From: an uncultured Streptococcus sp.
Lineage (GTDB): Bacteria > Bacillota > Bacilli > Lactobacillales > Streptococcaceae
Assembly (NCBI RefSeq): GCF_943912555.1
Contig: NZ_CALTUR010000002.1
Span: 1-45,738, forward strand
Direction of reading: 5' to 3'
DNA: 45,738 nt
This document shows, piece after piece, positions 9,883-21,223 of this stretch. The translations under genes and the position numbers were made by a program. Under the pieces are notes generated by a model that did no database searches, had not been told where the DNA came from, and worked only from the letters and a program-made list of their open reading frames with translations. How positions within the stretch are numbered: the stretch's first letter is position 1; each line of letters starts with the position of its first letter.

Positions 9883-11037
9883 CTATCTCTTTAAAATCGT
9901 AAGTAAAATTTTATAGGATTCACCTGAAAAGATAAAGAAACCAATCATAACCAAGTTCATAGTCACAAACCAACTTAGTAGCTTATACCAATTTTTGTTT
10001 TTATTTTTCTTATAAAAACTGCTTTTCTTTTGATACACTTCAAATCCAGCCATCAAGACACCATGATAAAAACCATAAACAATGTAACTTATACTGAGAC
10101 CATGCCAAAAACCCATGACCAACATATTGACCATATAGGCGTAGGTTGCATTGTGTAGTCTATTTTTAAACCATTTTTTCCTGATGGCCTGCATCAATAC
10201 TCTTGAAAATACAAAATCCCTCAGCCAAGTCGACAAGGTGATATGCCATCTGGTCCAGAAATCCTTGATATCAACACTCAAGAAAGGTTTGTTAAAGTTC
10301 ATCGGTGTCTGAATACCTAAAATATTACTACTTCCAACGGCCATTAGACTATAGCCTGCAAAGTCGAAGAACAGATACAAGGTATAGAGGTACATATACT
10401 TGATTGAGTAAACGACTGTGCCAGTATTATTTAGAGTGAGTAACATCTGGTAAACATAGGTTGATAAAACAACCTTGTAGAGAAGGCCTAGAACGATACG
10501 ATAAATACCGTCCCCAGCTAACTCCAGATACTCTTTCCGAGGCATGACCTCGTTTATCTCTTTTAAAAATCTCCTACTCCGATCAATCGGACCAGCACTA
10601 ACTGTTGGGAAAAAGAGCAAAAACTGTAGATAATCTTTTACACTGATTTTTTCTTTGATCAAGCCATCCGATATTTCTAGCATGATCTGAATGGTCTTAA
10701 AGGACATGTAAGAAATTCCAATAAAGGCCAACAAATGCAGAGAAGTCAGGGCAAAGACTTTATTAATCACCAAAGGAAAAATAGAAAGGAAAACCAGAGG
10801 TTTCAGCCGCTTTGTTTCTATCCTCTGTGCTATGAAAACCAGAAAATATTGATAAATTACAAAGGAGATTAAATAGACAATCATTGCTCTACTCTTACCA
10901 TAAATAGCTACTGCAAATAAGAGGGAGAGCGTCAAAATATAGTAGTCCTTACGTTTTTCAAAAAAGTTTACTACAAAACCAATCAATAAAACTACAAACA
11001 AAAGAAGGAAAAACTCATTCCCCTCGAAATAATTCAT
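9883..11037 (-). CDS. DltB-like MBOAT acyltransferase of the second dlt locus
   Basis: A 384 aa polytopic MBOAT protein, clearly related to DltB but distinct. It keeps the catalytic-histidine motif VNMLVMGFWHG and the TRWHITLSTWLRDFVF segment seen in DltB. I chose the ATG at MNYFEGNEF because AAGGAG lies ten bases upstream; the longer TTG start would sit on top of that site. First gene of a three-gene unit (MBOAT, DltD-like, DltX-like) that lacks an adenylating enzyme and a carrier protein. It may draw D-alanyl-DltC from the adjacent operon, or use a carrier encoded elsewhere. Confidence 0.87.
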   Translation of the reverse strand: MNYFEGNEFFLLLFVVLLIGFVVNFFEKRKDYYILTLSLLFAVAIYGKSRAMIVYLISFVIYQYFLVFIAQRIETKRLKPLVFLSIFPLVINKVFALTSLHLLAFIGISYMSFKTIQIMLEISDGLIKEKISVKDYLQFLLFFPTVSAGPIDRSRRFLKEINEVMPRKEYLELAGDGIYRIVLGLLYKVVLSTYVYQMLLTLNNTGTVVYSIKYMYLYTLYLFFDFAGYSLMAVGSSNILGIQTPMNFNKPFLSVDIKDFWTRWHITLSTWLRDFVFSRVLMQAIRKKWFKNRLHNATYAYMVNMLVMGFWHGLSISYIVYGFYHGVLMAGFEVYQKKSSFYKKNKNKNWYKLLSWFVTMNLVMIGFFIFSGESYKILLTILKR

Positions 11038-11130
11038 ACCCGTCAAACTCCTTTTTTCTTTTTCTCATATCATGATTTATCTTTTTAGGATTAGTTCCTA
11101 TCATATTACCAAGAATAGTTAACTTTATTC

Positions 11131-11136
11131 ATTATA
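11131..11136 (-). promoter_or_regulatory. Possible -10 element of the second dlt locus
   Basis: TATAAT on the minus strand, about 95 bases upstream of the DltB-like start. No good -35 is present at 16-18 bases, so the promoter may be weak or activator-dependent. Confidence 0.4.
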
Positions 11137-11254
11137 TCATAATTTAAAAACTATAAATACTTCTATTATCTAATTTCTTAAAATAAAAAATTCAAATAAC
11201 TCTTAAAACTGAATTCCAATAATGAGACAAAATTATTCACACAATAAATAAAAT

Positions 11255-11782
11255 TCAAGAACAAAAAATTGATGAAGGAAACGGTAAAGGATTCTGACTT
11301 TCTAGCTGTAAAGCTTCGACTCTTTCCTCTAACTCTTTTAGGTAAGCTACCTCAGTACGTAAGCGTTCATTCTCCTCCTTAAATCGTTCTAATTCTGTCA
11401 TTTCTTCACAAGTTTTCTTCTGTTTACGTCCCATTTTAGCTAACCTTCCTCTTGTTTTCTCAGCAATAGTATACCTGTTTTTCCTGTATTGTGCCAGCCA
11501 ATTTGGAAGCATTCCTTGGTTTGGGAGGGCATAATCAAGACTAACACTTCCTTGCGAACGACCTTCAAGAAGAACTTTATCAATCATTTTTTGTTTTAAT
11601 TCTGGAGAATAATCGCGATTCTGCCCTTTCTTGACAATTTCAATCCCATAACGATCAAAACAAACTAAACATGTATGTTAGTTTAGAAATACCTACTCCA
11701 AATATAGTTGAAAGTTGCTTTAAGCTGATTCCTTGTTTTTTAGTTCATGGATTTGAACTTTCTCTTCATAATTCAATTTCAT
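11255..11782 (-). pseudogene. IS3-family orfA transposase fragment, decayed
   Basis: The reading frame from 11587 down gives [20 protein letters not shown] and a C-terminal coiled coil ([22 protein letters not shown]), typical of the OrfA subunit of IS3-family transposases. The start lies further upstream at an ATG (11780-11782, MKLNYEEKVQIHELK), but two frame changes (near 11735 and 11675) break the reading frame. The helix-turn-helix part (KQGISLKQLSTIFGVG) is still recognisable. No OrfB (DDE domain) follows, so the element cannot move by itself. It marks past mobile-element activity next to the second dlt locus. Confidence 0.8.
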
Positions 11783-11799
11783 AATAAAACGCACAATAT

Positions 11800-11864
11800 C
11801 AAGTTTTTTTGTACTGACCCCAAAAAGTTAGACAGAAAAAATCTAACTTTTGGGGTGCAGTTCA
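11800..11864. mobile_element. Terminal end of the IS3-family element
   Basis: Two oppositely facing copies of a CCCCAAAAAGTTAGA-like sequence lie here: GACCCCAAAAAGTTAGAC (11816-11833) and, inverted, TCTAACTTTTGGGGTGCAG (11842-11860). The outer TGAACTGCACCCC on the minus strand looks like the terminal inverted repeat of an IS150-type element. The other end of the element is not visible. Confidence 0.6.
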
Positions 11865-11921
11865 TTTCAACACCTGATACTATGCGCTTTTCTAATTTTT
11901 CAAGACTTTTTAACCAGTCTC

Positions 11922-13100
11922 TTATTTAAAATAATCTCGTCTGATATAAATTAAAATAGCTTCTATCATCAGACAAATGGCTGATAGCCAAAAACTTATG
12001 CTAATACCAAAACTCTCAGTAATATAGCTCATTAGCAAAACAAATACTGAAAATGCTAATGTCGAAATCACTTCAAGAACGGAATAGACATTAACCAAAT
12101 GATTTTCCTCTACTGTTTCCTGAAGAAACACACTTTCAGGAACTTCTTTTAGTTGCGATAACATACCAACTAGAGCTGAAAATACTAAAAACATCTGTGC
12201 ATTTGGAAAATATAGAATAGTCAGTGTCACTATTGCCATGGCTACAAGAGGAAAAAGAATACTTTCCCATTTAGCAGCAAGAAACTTTTCAGATAGCCTA
12301 AAAGCAATTAAGCCACTAATTATAATCCCGATAGAGTATGCTGTATTAGAATATCCCCAGTAACTTTCCGTTTCATTTAATAGCTCAGTTACAAAGACAA
12401 GTATGATAGAAGAAACCCAAATCGTATTTGAGAAAATTTCCAATAAATTTGCTGATACAAAAAGTCTTAATCTAGGATCTCTAGCAACTAACTTCCAACC
12501 TTTGAGTAAAATTTCAAGATTAGTTTCTGAATCTAACACCTCCACTTCAGCGTTAGGAAGAAATAACATCAGAAAGCTAGAAATGATATACAAGATTAAA
12601 ATGATAAACGTGGTAGGTAAGAGACCAATTGTTGCAAACAAGAGTCCACCTAATCCCCAACCCACCAATTGAACAGCTTCACCAGTCATTGACAAGGCTG
12701 AGTTAGCCTTGCCCAAATCGGTCGCATAGCGCGGCACAATAGCATAGGAAACGGGTGCTGCAAAACCATCTAATATGGAAATTGCAACAACAAATAGATA
12801 GATCACCAAAGGCGCTACTGATTGCATTACGGTAAACATTCCTACCAGTATCGCCAATAATATAGTCTTTCCAAATTGGGATAAAGATAAAACCCTATTT
12901 AGCGCTATCCTTTTAGTAACTAAAGGAACTAAAAGACTTGCAACAAAAGAGGATATCCCTATTAAAATGGGAACTAGTGATGTGGCAATTACTGATTTTG
13001 AAATAATGTATATGTTAGCAATGATTGTTACTCTAAAGAAAATATCTGCTAAATTTGCAAACAATTGAGAGACTAACAACTTAATAAATGAATTAGACAT
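11922..13100 (-). CDS. MFS transporter, probable efflux permease
   Basis: A 392 aa membrane protein with about twelve hydrophobic helices and the two-halves layout of the major facilitator superfamily. The central cytoplasmic loop (EVEVLDSETNLEILLKGW, about residues 184-201) separates the halves. It resembles the small MFS proteins related to macrolide-efflux and YfiS-type permeases, but I see no motif that fixes a substrate. It stands alone between the IS remnant and the glp genes, in the same orientation as both, so it is likely part of an accessory insertion. Confidence 0.8.
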   Translation of the reverse strand: MSNSFIKLLVSQLFANLADIFFRVTIIANIYIISKSVIATSLVPILIGISSFVASLLVPLVTKRIALNRVLSLSQFGKTILLAILVGMFTVMQSVAPLVIYLFVVAISILDGFAAPVSYAIVPRYATDLGKANSALSMTGEAVQLVGWGLGGLLFATIGLLPTTFIILILYIISSFLMLFLPNAEVEVLDSETNLEILLKGWKLVARDPRLRLFVSANLLEIFSNTIWVSSIILVFVTELLNETESYWGYSNTAYSIGIIISGLIAFRLSEKFLAAKWESILFPLVAMAIVTLTILYFPNAQMFLVFSALVGMLSQLKEVPESVFLQETVEENHLVNVYSVLEVISTLAFSVFVLLMSYITESFGISISFWLSAICLMIEAILIYIRRDYFK

Positions 13101-13285
13101 GTAACTCTCCCATCTTAGTTACCAACTTTAGAATTAAAATTTGATTTTTAATATTTTAGCATAAAATAGCAGAAAACAAAAATGATGGTTTTCACATGAA
13201 AAAGCAAAAGCTAGTGCCTTTATTCTTCCTATTTTTTGAAGGAATTATTATCGTTGGAGGCTAGCTCTAAGAAGTTATACTCAAT

Positions 13286-13317
13286 GAAAAAAGCCTGAGA
13301 TACTCATCTCAAGCTCT
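13286..13317 (-). terminator. glpF terminator
   Basis: On the minus strand AGCTTGAGAT and ATCTCAGGCT form a strong stem followed by six Ts. It lies about ten bases beyond the glpF stop. A 15-base BOX-end-like piece, TATACTCAATGAAAA (13276-13290), overlaps its distal side. Confidence 0.8.
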
Positions 13318-13327
13318 ATTTTCTAAA

Positions 13328-14032
13328 TTAGAAAAGTGAGAATACGAGAACGGCCAAGGCTGCTCCGATAACAGGTCCCACAACAGGAATCCAGGCATAA
13401 GACCAGTCTCCGTCTCCCTTGTTTGAAATTGGCAAAATGCTATGCATGATACGAGGTCCAAGGTCACGCGCAGGGTTCAAGGCACAACCTGTTGTTCCAC
13501 CTAGTGATAGAACGATACCGACAATCAAAGTTCCCACTGCGAAGGTTCCGATTCCTGCTTGAAGGTCATAAAGTCCCAAAGCAAAGATTGTTAATACCAA
13601 TACAAAAGTTCCTAGGATTTCACTAATCAAGTTTGATACAGTATCTTTTATAGCTGGTCCAGTACTGAAGGTTGCCAGGATATTGCCTGCATTTTCTTCT
13701 GCCTCATAATGCGGTTTGAATTGCAACCAAACCAAAATCTGACCCAGCATAGCCCCTGCGAACTGAGCTAGGATGTATGGGAAAACGGAAGCCCAAGAGA
13801 GCGTTCCTTTTAAGGCCATCGCAAACGTTACAGCTGGATTTAGGTGGGCTGGGCTGAGCGTGCCAGATACAAAAGCCGCAACGGCTACAGCAATTCCCCA
13901 ACCCATAGTAATCACAATCCAACCTGCATTGTTGCTCTTGGTTTTAGGAAGAACCACACCTGCAACAACACCATTTCCTAGAAGAATCAGGATTAAAGTC
14001 CCCAAAAATTCTCCAAATAATTCTTTCATCAT
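13328..14032 (-). CDS. glpF: GlpF glycerol facilitator
   Basis: Aquaglyceroporin that lets glycerol diffuse into the cell. The 234 aa protein shows six membrane spans and the two half-helix NPA motifs, LNPAVTF near residue 65 and LNPARDLG near residue 187; the aspartate after the second NPAR is the usual mark of a glycerol-permeable channel. GGAG lies eight bases before the start. Last gene of the glpK-glpO-glpF group, so incoming glycerol is phosphorylated by GlpK and oxidised by GlpO. Confidence 0.95.
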   Translation of the reverse strand: MMKELFGEFLGTLILILLGNGVVAGVVLPKTKSNNAGWIVITMGWGIAVAVAAFVSGTLSPAHLNPAVTFAMALKGTLSWASVFPYILAQFAGAMLGQILVWLQFKPHYEAEENAGNILATFSTGPAIKDTVSNLISEILGTFVLVLTIFALGLYDLQAGIGTFAVGTLIVGIVLSLGGTTGCALNPARDLGPRIMHSILPISNKGDGDWSYAWIPVVGPVIGAALAVLVFSLF

Positions 14033-14102
14033 ATCGTTGTCTCCATTTTAAAGAAGGAGAGGGAAGGCAAGGAAGGCTTGTCTCCCTCTCTTCTAGTTTT
14101 TC

Positions 14103-15929
14103 TTAATTTTTCAATTCCGCTAGATCGTTGTTAGCAAGGGCTGCTTCAACATCCGCACGGTAAGTTGCTTTCTCGTCTTCTGTCCAGTCATAGAATCGTC
14201 CCATTTCATCTAAAACTGGCTCAACGATGCTATCCAAACTATCACGCATAAAGAGCATGTGGTTGGTACGACGAAGGAGGAAGTCAACTGGGCTAAGAGC
14301 CAACTCATTGCGCATTGCATAGTGAAGTGATAAAGTATCTGCCAAGCTGAGTCCTGGTGCTTGTTCTAAACTATGAGCAAGGGCAAAGACTTTCGGTACA
14401 TTTGAACCATAGAGATTTGCGAGATAGTGAGCTTCCTTGCTATCCAATCCACGTGACACTCCAAGTTGCGCAAAGGCTTCGATTTCTGAATCAACATTTG
14501 CTGGGTTCAATTCCCCACCTGAAACAGGGTATGTCTTAGAATTGATGAGTTTAAAGCTACGGTCAAATTCTCCTTTGAGGATTTCAACCACGCGCTCCAT
14601 AGCTCCTTCAGCCATCTTACGGTAGTCTGTGATTTTACCACCAGCAAGAGTCAACAGGCCATTGTCATCACGATCCAAGCTCGAACCACGAGAAACTGCA
14701 GATGGGTCCAAATGTTTCTCAGAGGTACTGCTTTCAAGCTTGCTGACAGCAGACTCAACATCTTCACGCGTTTTTTCTTTAGAAAGATAGGATTCAACAG
14801 TCGCAATCAAGTTGTTAAAGCTTTCATCACTGATGGTTCCATTATTTCCTCCGTTGTAGTCAGAAGCGCTATTGCCTGCGATCAATGGACGAAGACCTGC
14901 CCAGCTGCTTTCGATATCATCAATGGTGATGTTGGCTTCTGGGAAGCGGTTGTTGACAATGCCAAGTAGATAATCCACATCTTCCTGAGTTACTTTTGGA
15001 TGTTCCAAGTCACCTGTGTAGTCTGTATCAGTTGTACCAAAGTATGTCTTGTTTTCACGTGGGAGAACAAAGACCATACGGCCATCACCCAAACCTGTGT
15101 CAAAGTAAACTGGCTGTGAAACCTTGATCTTGCTTGAATCCACTACTAGGTGAACTCCCTTAGTTGGACGCATTTGTGAGAATTGGGTTCCCTTATTAGA
15201 CAAATTGCGTACCTTATCGCTCCAAGGACCTGTTGTGTTAATGACCAGACGGGCCTTGATTTCAAAGACTTGGTCTGTCAAGAGATCACGAGCTACGACA
15301 CCTGTAATCTTGCCACTTTCGTCAAAGAGGAAGCCTTCTGCCTTCACGTGGTTAGCAATGAGGGCACCGTCTTGGTTGGCACGTTTGATGTTTTCAATCA
15401 CGAGACGGGCATCATTGTTACGGAAGTCAAGGTAAACCCCACCTCCTACCAAGCCTTCTTTCTTCAAGTTTGGCTGGCGTTCCAAGACTTCTTCCTTACT
15501 CAAAACCTTGTTAGCAGCTGGCGTGTTGTTAACTCCTGCCAAAAGGTCGTACAAGTCCATGGCTACTTTAAGACGGAAGAGGCTAAAGGTCGCTCCATCT
15601 TCGTCGTAAACTGGTAAGAGCATTGGGTCTGGTTTCGGAATGTGGGGAGCGATTTGTTGAACTACAGCACGTTCAGAAACAGTGTCTGATACCACTTCTA
15701 CGTCGAATTGTTTGAGGTAACGAAGACCACCGTGAACCAATTTTGTTGAACGGCTAGATGTTCCTTCTGCGAAGTCCTGCATTTCAATCAAACCAGTCTC
15801 AAGACCGCTAGCCGCTGCCTGCAAGGCTACACCAGCCCCTGTAATTCCTCCACCGATAATCAAGAGGTCCAAGGTACGTTCCTGCATTTTTTGAATTGAT
15901 AATTCACGTGTTTTCTTTGAAAATTCCAT
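14103..15929 (-). CDS. glpO: GlpO alpha-glycerophosphate oxidase
   Basis: Flavoprotein that oxidises glycerol-3-phosphate to dihydroxyacetone phosphate with oxygen, releasing hydrogen peroxide. The FAD-binding GGGITGAGVA motif is near residue 26, and STKLVHGGLRYLKQF near residue 61 is the family signature. At 608 aa it has the oxidase length, including the approximately 50-residue insert (about 355-405, rich in Ser/Glu) that separates streptococcal GlpO from GlpD dehydrogenases. It lies between glpK and glpF, but a BOX repeat separates it from glpK. Confidence 0.95.
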   Translation of the reverse strand: MEFSKKTRELSIQKMQERTLDLLIIGGGITGAGVALQAAASGLETGLIEMQDFAEGTSSRSTKLVHGGLRYLKQFDVEVVSDTVSERAVVQQIAPHIPKPDPMLLPVYDEDGATFSLFRLKVAMDLYDLLAGVNNTPAANKVLSKEEVLERQPNLKKEGLVGGGVYLDFRNNDARLVIENIKRANQDGALIANHVKAEGFLFDESGKITGVVARDLLTDQVFEIKARLVINTTGPWSDKVRNLSNKGTQFSQMRPTKGVHLVVDSSKIKVSQPVYFDTGLGDGRMVFVLPRENKTYFGTTDTDYTGDLEHPKVTQEDVDYLLGIVNNRFPEANITIDDIESSWAGLRPLIAGNSASDYNGGNNGTISDESFNNLIATVESYLSKEKTREDVESAVSKLESSTSEKHLDPSAVSRGSSLDRDDNGLLTLAGGKITDYRKMAEGAMERVVEILKGEFDRSFKLINSKTYPVSGGELNPANVDSEIEAFAQLGVSRGLDSKEAHYLANLYGSNVPKVFALAHSLEQAPGLSLADTLSLHYAMRNELALSPVDFLLRRTNHMLFMRDSLDSIVEPVLDEMGRFYDWTEDEKATYRADVEAALANNDLAELKN

Positions 15930-15971
15930 ATTTACACACTTTCTAACTAAGTCGCTTTATTCTTCCAGTAT

Positions 15972-16122
15972 TATACTCTTCGAAAATCTCTTCAAACCAC
16001 GTCAGCGTCGCCTTACCGAATGTATGGTTACTGACTTCGTCAGTTTCATTTACAACCTCAAAGCAGTGCTTTGAGCAACCTGCGGCTAGCTTCCTAGTTT
16101 GCTCTTTGATTTTCATTGAGTA

Positions 16123-16125
<3 letters not shown>
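15972..16125. repeat. BOX repeat element (A-B-C type) between glpK and glpO
   Basis: It runs from TATACTCTTCGAAAATC to GATTTTCATTGAGTATTA. The boxA core CCACGTCAGCGTCGCCTTACCG is present in reverse orientation (the BOX-PCR core, with small changes), followed by ACTGACTTCGTCAGT and then boxC, with CTGCGGCTAGCTTCCTAG. The outermost bases supply the TAA stop of glpK, so the repeat begins exactly at the end of that gene. BOX elements can fold in RNA and change expression of neighbouring genes, so it may uncouple glpO from glpK. Confidence 0.9.
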
Positions 16126-17709
<1,584 letters not shown>

Positions 17710-17764
17710 TTATCAACTTTTTTTAATTTTTAAAAAAATGTGAGGAGATTGTGTAAATTTCACA

Positions 17765-17793
17765 AAAAAGACCTGGAAGCACCAAGTCTTTTA
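17765..17793 (-). terminator. Terminator of the Mga-like gene
   Basis: On the minus strand AAAAGACTTGG and CCAGGTCTTTTTT form an eleven-base-pair stem with a T-run, overlapping the stop region of the regulator gene. It separates that gene from the glpK promoter. Confidence 0.8.
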
Positions 17794-19218
17794 AGTGAAT
17801 AATAACTGACGAATCCCTGCCAAATCTTCCATATCCAAGTCATTTTTTAAATAATAGACTGGTGTCTGCTCCTTCTTATGAATCGGGTTATTGGTAACCA
17901 GCAAATCATAATGTCGAGTTCGGTCATAGGCTTCAATAGTAATAAAACGATTGTATTCCAAATACCGTTTCAAAATGGCTGCCATCCTTGAAAAGACAAG
18001 AAAACCAGATGTCAAATCCAGACCAATCCGCATATGCTGACCACCATTTTCAGCCATATACTCGATCAACTGGAGCCATTCCCAGAGAATTTTCTTATCC
18101 AAATCCGTCCCCTGCTGAAAGGCAGGTAGAGCATGAAAAATCTCCTCTGCCGTTCCCCTAAAATCATGTTCCATCAGCAAATAAGGATGGCGATTCTCTA
18201 ACTGGTACTTATAGCGATCATGTAAAATATAGCCCTTATAGAGATAGACTTGGGCACAAAGCTGACTGAGTTCATAGGTAACATGGTCCTCTGTATAATC
18301 ACCCAGCAACTCCTCCTTCTTCATTTCTTGAATCAATTGCGTCAGCAAATCTGCCAACTGCCCTCCAAAACCAAGGATATACTCCATAGTATGAAGAGGA
18401 AGAATGCGATGAGATAGGAGGAAAGAGAAGAAAATTATCATCTCACCATCCTCAGTTCCTAGAGGAAGGTGTTGCCCAGCGAAAAAGGACGGAGCCTTTC
18501 TCAGCAAACGAAGGTAGAAAATATTGTCAAAATACCCTCGCATTTTCTCTTCTATGACTTGAAACTGACAGGCATTGGCCCGAAGACGTTGCTGACTGAT
18601 GTGACTCCACAAAACCAAGTCCAATTTCTGACCCGAAGACAAACTTGCACCGCAGATTTCTTCTAAACTGGCAATCTCCTGTTTTCTCTCTGGTTTCTGC
18701 ATGTGACCTTCCCACTCCTGACTGGACCAGATCTTGCGGAAAAGGCAGAAATAGAAATAGCGAATCTGATGCTCTGGACCCCGCCAACGTCCATTTTGGA
18801 TGGATAAATCAAATTCTGACAAAATCTGATTTAAACTAGCTAAGTGGCGACCAAGCGTAGCCTCACTAATCATCAATTCTTGAGCCAGCTGATGGGCTAA
18901 AAACTGTTGGTGGTAGAGAAGATAAACCAAAATCTGGTATTTAACAGCATTCTCCAAAAATAAGCTCCGGATATCTCTCCCCTTGGTAGCTGCACCAATT
19001 GACAGACGCAGATTTTCATCTTCTAAGTGAATAGTCAGCTCTAAGCCACTATCCATAGCCCTATCATTGAGCAGGGTGACATATTTGGTTAGGGTTGCTT
19101 TTGAAAATCCTGTCTCCTCTATTACAGCCTTGACGGTCGTCTGAGACTCTTGTAATAGAAAGGAAAGGATTGAAAATTGGCCAGATTCAGCCTTTTCCAT
19201 CAAATCTCCTAAATACAT
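17791..19218 (-). CDS. Mga/PRD-type transcription regulator
   Basis: A 475 aa regulator with two N-terminal helix-turn-helix units ([19 protein letters not shown], about residues 29-47, and [19 protein letters not shown], about residues 110-128), followed by a long helical PRD-like region and a C-terminal part ([14 protein letters not shown]) that resembles an EIIB-like fold. This is the Mga layout. The start could be 19218 or the internal ATG at 19200, which has TTTAGGAG upstream. It is immediately upstream of glpK and divergent from hsp33. Control of glp genes is a reasonable guess but is not shown. Confidence 0.75.
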   Translation of the reverse strand: MYLGDLMEKAESGQFSILSFLLQESQTTVKAVIEETGFSKATLTKYVTLLNDRAMDSGLELTIHLEDENLRLSIGAATKGRDIRSLFLENAVKYQILVYLLYHQQFLAHQLAQELMISEATLGRHLASLNQILSEFDLSIQNGRWRGPEHQIRYFYFCLFRKIWSSQEWEGHMQKPERKQEIASLEEICGASLSSGQKLDLVLWSHISQQRLRANACQFQVIEEKMRGYFDNIFYLRLLRKAPSFFAGQHLPLGTEDGEMIIFFSFLLSHRILPLHTMEYILGFGGQLADLLTQLIQEMKKEELLGDYTEDHVTYELSQLCAQVYLYKGYILHDRYKYQLENRHPYLLMEHDFRGTAEEIFHALPAFQQGTDLDKKILWEWLQLIEYMAENGGQHMRIGLDLTSGFLVFSRMAAILKRYLEYNRFITIEAYDRTRHYDLLVTNNPIHKKEQTPVYYLKNDLDMEDLAGIRQLLFT

Positions 19219-19301
19219 TTGTTACCCCTTTCATTTTCTACCTTAAGCATAGCATAAATCTTACAAATGCTGAAATAATCTGTTTCTCTTTTTATTTTCA
19301 T

Positions 19302-19335
19302 GCTGATTTCCTGGTCCATTATCCTGAAAATCAGC
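19302..19335. promoter_or_regulatory. Inverted repeat in the hsp33 leader region
   Basis: GCTGATTTCCTGG and CCTGAAAATCAGC face each other around a short spacer, about 50 bases upstream of hsp33. A TGCTAAAAT extended -10 follows at about 19367-19375. The repeat may be an operator or a transcript hairpin; its role is unknown. Confidence 0.4.
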
Positions 19336-19382
19336 AAACACACGGCTCCCCCTTTGGGCATTTTTATGCTAAAATAGTAGCT

Positions 19383-20255
19383 ATGGATAAAATTATTAAA
19401 ACAATATCAGAAAGCGGATCCTTTCGTGCTTTTGTCCTTGATAGCACAGAAACCGTCCACACTGCTCAGGAAAAACACCAAACCCAAGCTAGCTCAACTG
19501 TAGCGCTTGGTCGAACTCTTATCGCTAGCCAGATTCTCGCAGCCAATGAAAAAGGAAATACCAAACTAACCGTTAAGGTACTGGGATCTAGCTCTCTAGG
19601 TGCTATTATCACCGTCGCTGATACCAAGGGGAACGTCAAAGGCTACGTTCAAAATCCTGGTGTTGACATCAAAAAGACTGCAACTGGTGAAGTCCTAGTT
19701 GGACCTTTTGTTGGAAATGGTCAATTCCTCGTTATCACAGACTACGGTACTGGAAATCCTTACAACTCTATGACTCCCCTCATCTCTGGGGAAATCGGTG
19801 AAGACCTTGCCTTTTACCTGACTGAAAGCCAACAAACGCCTTCTGCAGTCGGCCTCAATGTCCTTTTGGACGAAGAAGACAAGGTTAAGGTTGCAGGTGG
19901 TTTCCTAGTTCAAGTCTTGCCAGGAGCCAAGGAAGAAGAAATTGCTCGCTTTGAGAAACGCATCCAAGAAATGCCAGCTATCTCAACGCTTCTGGAAAGT
20001 GAAGACCATATCGAAGCCCTCCTCAAGGCTATCTACGGTGACGAGGCCTACAAGCGCCTATCCGAAGAAGAGATCCGTTTCCAATGTGACTGTAGCCATG
20101 AACGCTTTATGAACGCTCTTGCCAGCCTTCCAAGCTCAGACTTACAGGAAATGAAAGAGGAAGACCATGGGGCAGAAATCACTTGTCAATTCTGCCAAAC
20201 TACTTACAACTTTGATGAAAACGACCTGGAGGAACTCATTCGTGACAAATCTTAA
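19383..20255 (+). CDS. hslO: Hsp33 redox-regulated chaperone
   Basis: Chaperone switched on by oxidation, holding unfolding proteins during peroxide stress. The C-terminal zinc switch is seen as CDC (in [10 protein letters not shown]) and CQFC (in [10 protein letters not shown]). I chose the ATG at [12 protein letters not shown], giving 290 aa, the normal length; the longer frame upstream lacks family similarity. Its end overlaps the start of dus. A peroxide-activated chaperone fits an organism that makes hydrogen peroxide through GlpO. Confidence 0.95.
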   Translation: MDKIIKTISESGSFRAFVLDSTETVHTAQEKHQTQASSTVALGRTLIASQILAANEKGNTKLTVKVLGSSSLGAIITVADTKGNVKGYVQNPGVDIKKTATGEVLVGPFVGNGQFLVITDYGTGNPYNSMTPLISGEIGEDLAFYLTESQQTPSAVGLNVLLDEEDKVKVAGGFLVQVLPGAKEEEIARFEKRIQEMPAISTLLESEDHIEALLKAIYGDEAYKRLSEEEIRFQCDCSHERFMNALASLPSSDLQEMKEEDHGAEITCQFCQTTYNFDENDLEELIRDKS

Positions 20256-21222
20256 TACACCCTTTATGATTGGCAATGTTGAGATTCCCAATCGTACCGT
20301 TTTAGCACCCATGGCTGGTGTGACAAACTCAGCCTTTCGTACTATTGCAAAAGAGCTCGGAGCTGGACTCGTTGTCATGGAAATGGTCTCTGACAAGGGA
20401 ATCCAATACAACAACGAAAAAACCCTGCATATGCTTCATATCGATGAAGGTGAAAATCCAGTTTCTATCCAACTTTTTGGTAGCGATGAAGATAGCCTAG
20501 CACGCGCAGCAGAATTCATCCAAGAAAACACCAAGACCGATATCGTCGATATCAACATGGGCTGCCCAGTTAATAAAATCGTGAAGAACGAAGCTGGTGC
20601 TATGTGGCTCAAGGATCCAGATAAGATTTACTCTATCATCAACAAGGTCCAGTCTGTCCTTGATATTCCACTTACTGTCAAGATGCGTACCGGATGGGCT
20701 GACCCATCTCTTGCAGTAGAAAATGCCCTCGCTGCTGAAGCTGCAGGTGTTTCTGCCCTCGCCATGCATGGTCGTACCCGTGAGCAAATGTATACAGGTC
20801 ACGCAGACCTTGAGACCCTTCACAAGGTCGCTCAAGCTCTAACTAAGATTCCCTTCATCGCCAACGGTGATATCCGTACGGTCCAAGAAGCCAAACAACG
20901 CATCGAAGAAGTCGGGGCTGACGCAGTTATGATTGGCCGCGCTGCCATGGGAAATCCTTACCTCTTCAACCAAATCAACCATTACTTTGAAACAGGAGAA
21001 ATCCTACCTGATTTGACCTTTGAAGACAAGATGAAAATCGCCTACGAACACTTGAAACGCTTGATTAACCTCAAAGGGGAAAACGTCGCAGTTCGTGAAT
21101 TCCGTGGCCTCGCTCCTCACTACCTTCGTGGAACATCTGGCGCTGCCAAACTCCGTGGATCCATTTCACAAGCTAGTACCCTAGCAGAGATTGAAGCCCT
21201 CTTGCAATTGGATAAGGCTTAA
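20242..21222 (+). CDS. dus: tRNA-dihydrouridine synthase (DusB-like)
   Basis: Flavoenzyme that reduces uridine to dihydrouridine in tRNA. The TIM-barrel signatures are visible: [13 protein letters not shown] near residue 20, [10 protein letters not shown] near residue 98 with the catalytic cysteine in GCP, VKMRTGW, and [10 protein letters not shown] near the end. I chose GTG (20242) because GGAGG lies about ten bases upstream and it gives 326 aa, the usual size. It overlaps hsp33 by 14 bases, so the two are probably co-translated. Confidence 0.93.
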   Translation: MTNLNTPFMIGNVEIPNRTVLAPMAGVTNSAFRTIAKELGAGLVVMEMVSDKGIQYNNEKTLHMLHIDEGENPVSIQLFGSDEDSLARAAEFIQENTKTDIVDINMGCPVNKIVKNEAGAMWLKDPDKIYSIINKVQSVLDIPLTVKMRTGWADPSLAVENALAAEAAGVSALAMHGRTREQMYTGHADLETLHKVAQALTKIPFIANGDIRTVQEAKQRIEEVGADAVMIGRAAMGNPYLFNQINHYFETGEILPDLTFEDKMKIAYEHLKRLINLKGENVAVREFRGLAPHYLRGTSGAAKLRGSISQASTLAEIEALLQLDKA

Positions 21223-21223
21223 A

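Noticed and set aside
13196..13264. 22-codon frame starting MKKQKLVPLFFLFF, hydrophobic, between the MFS gene and glpF
   Set aside because: Looks like a possible membrane-protein remnant or micropeptide, but it has no ribosome site and no recognised family, so it is not listed.
13276..13290. BOX-end-like sequence TATACTCAATGAAAA beside the glpF terminator
   Set aside because: Only 15 bases match and no boxA core follows, so it is at most a truncated end and is not called as a repeat.
15183..15617. 144-codon plus-strand frame opposite glpO
   Set aside because: A shadow of the well-supported glpO; no ribosome site and no recognisable domain.
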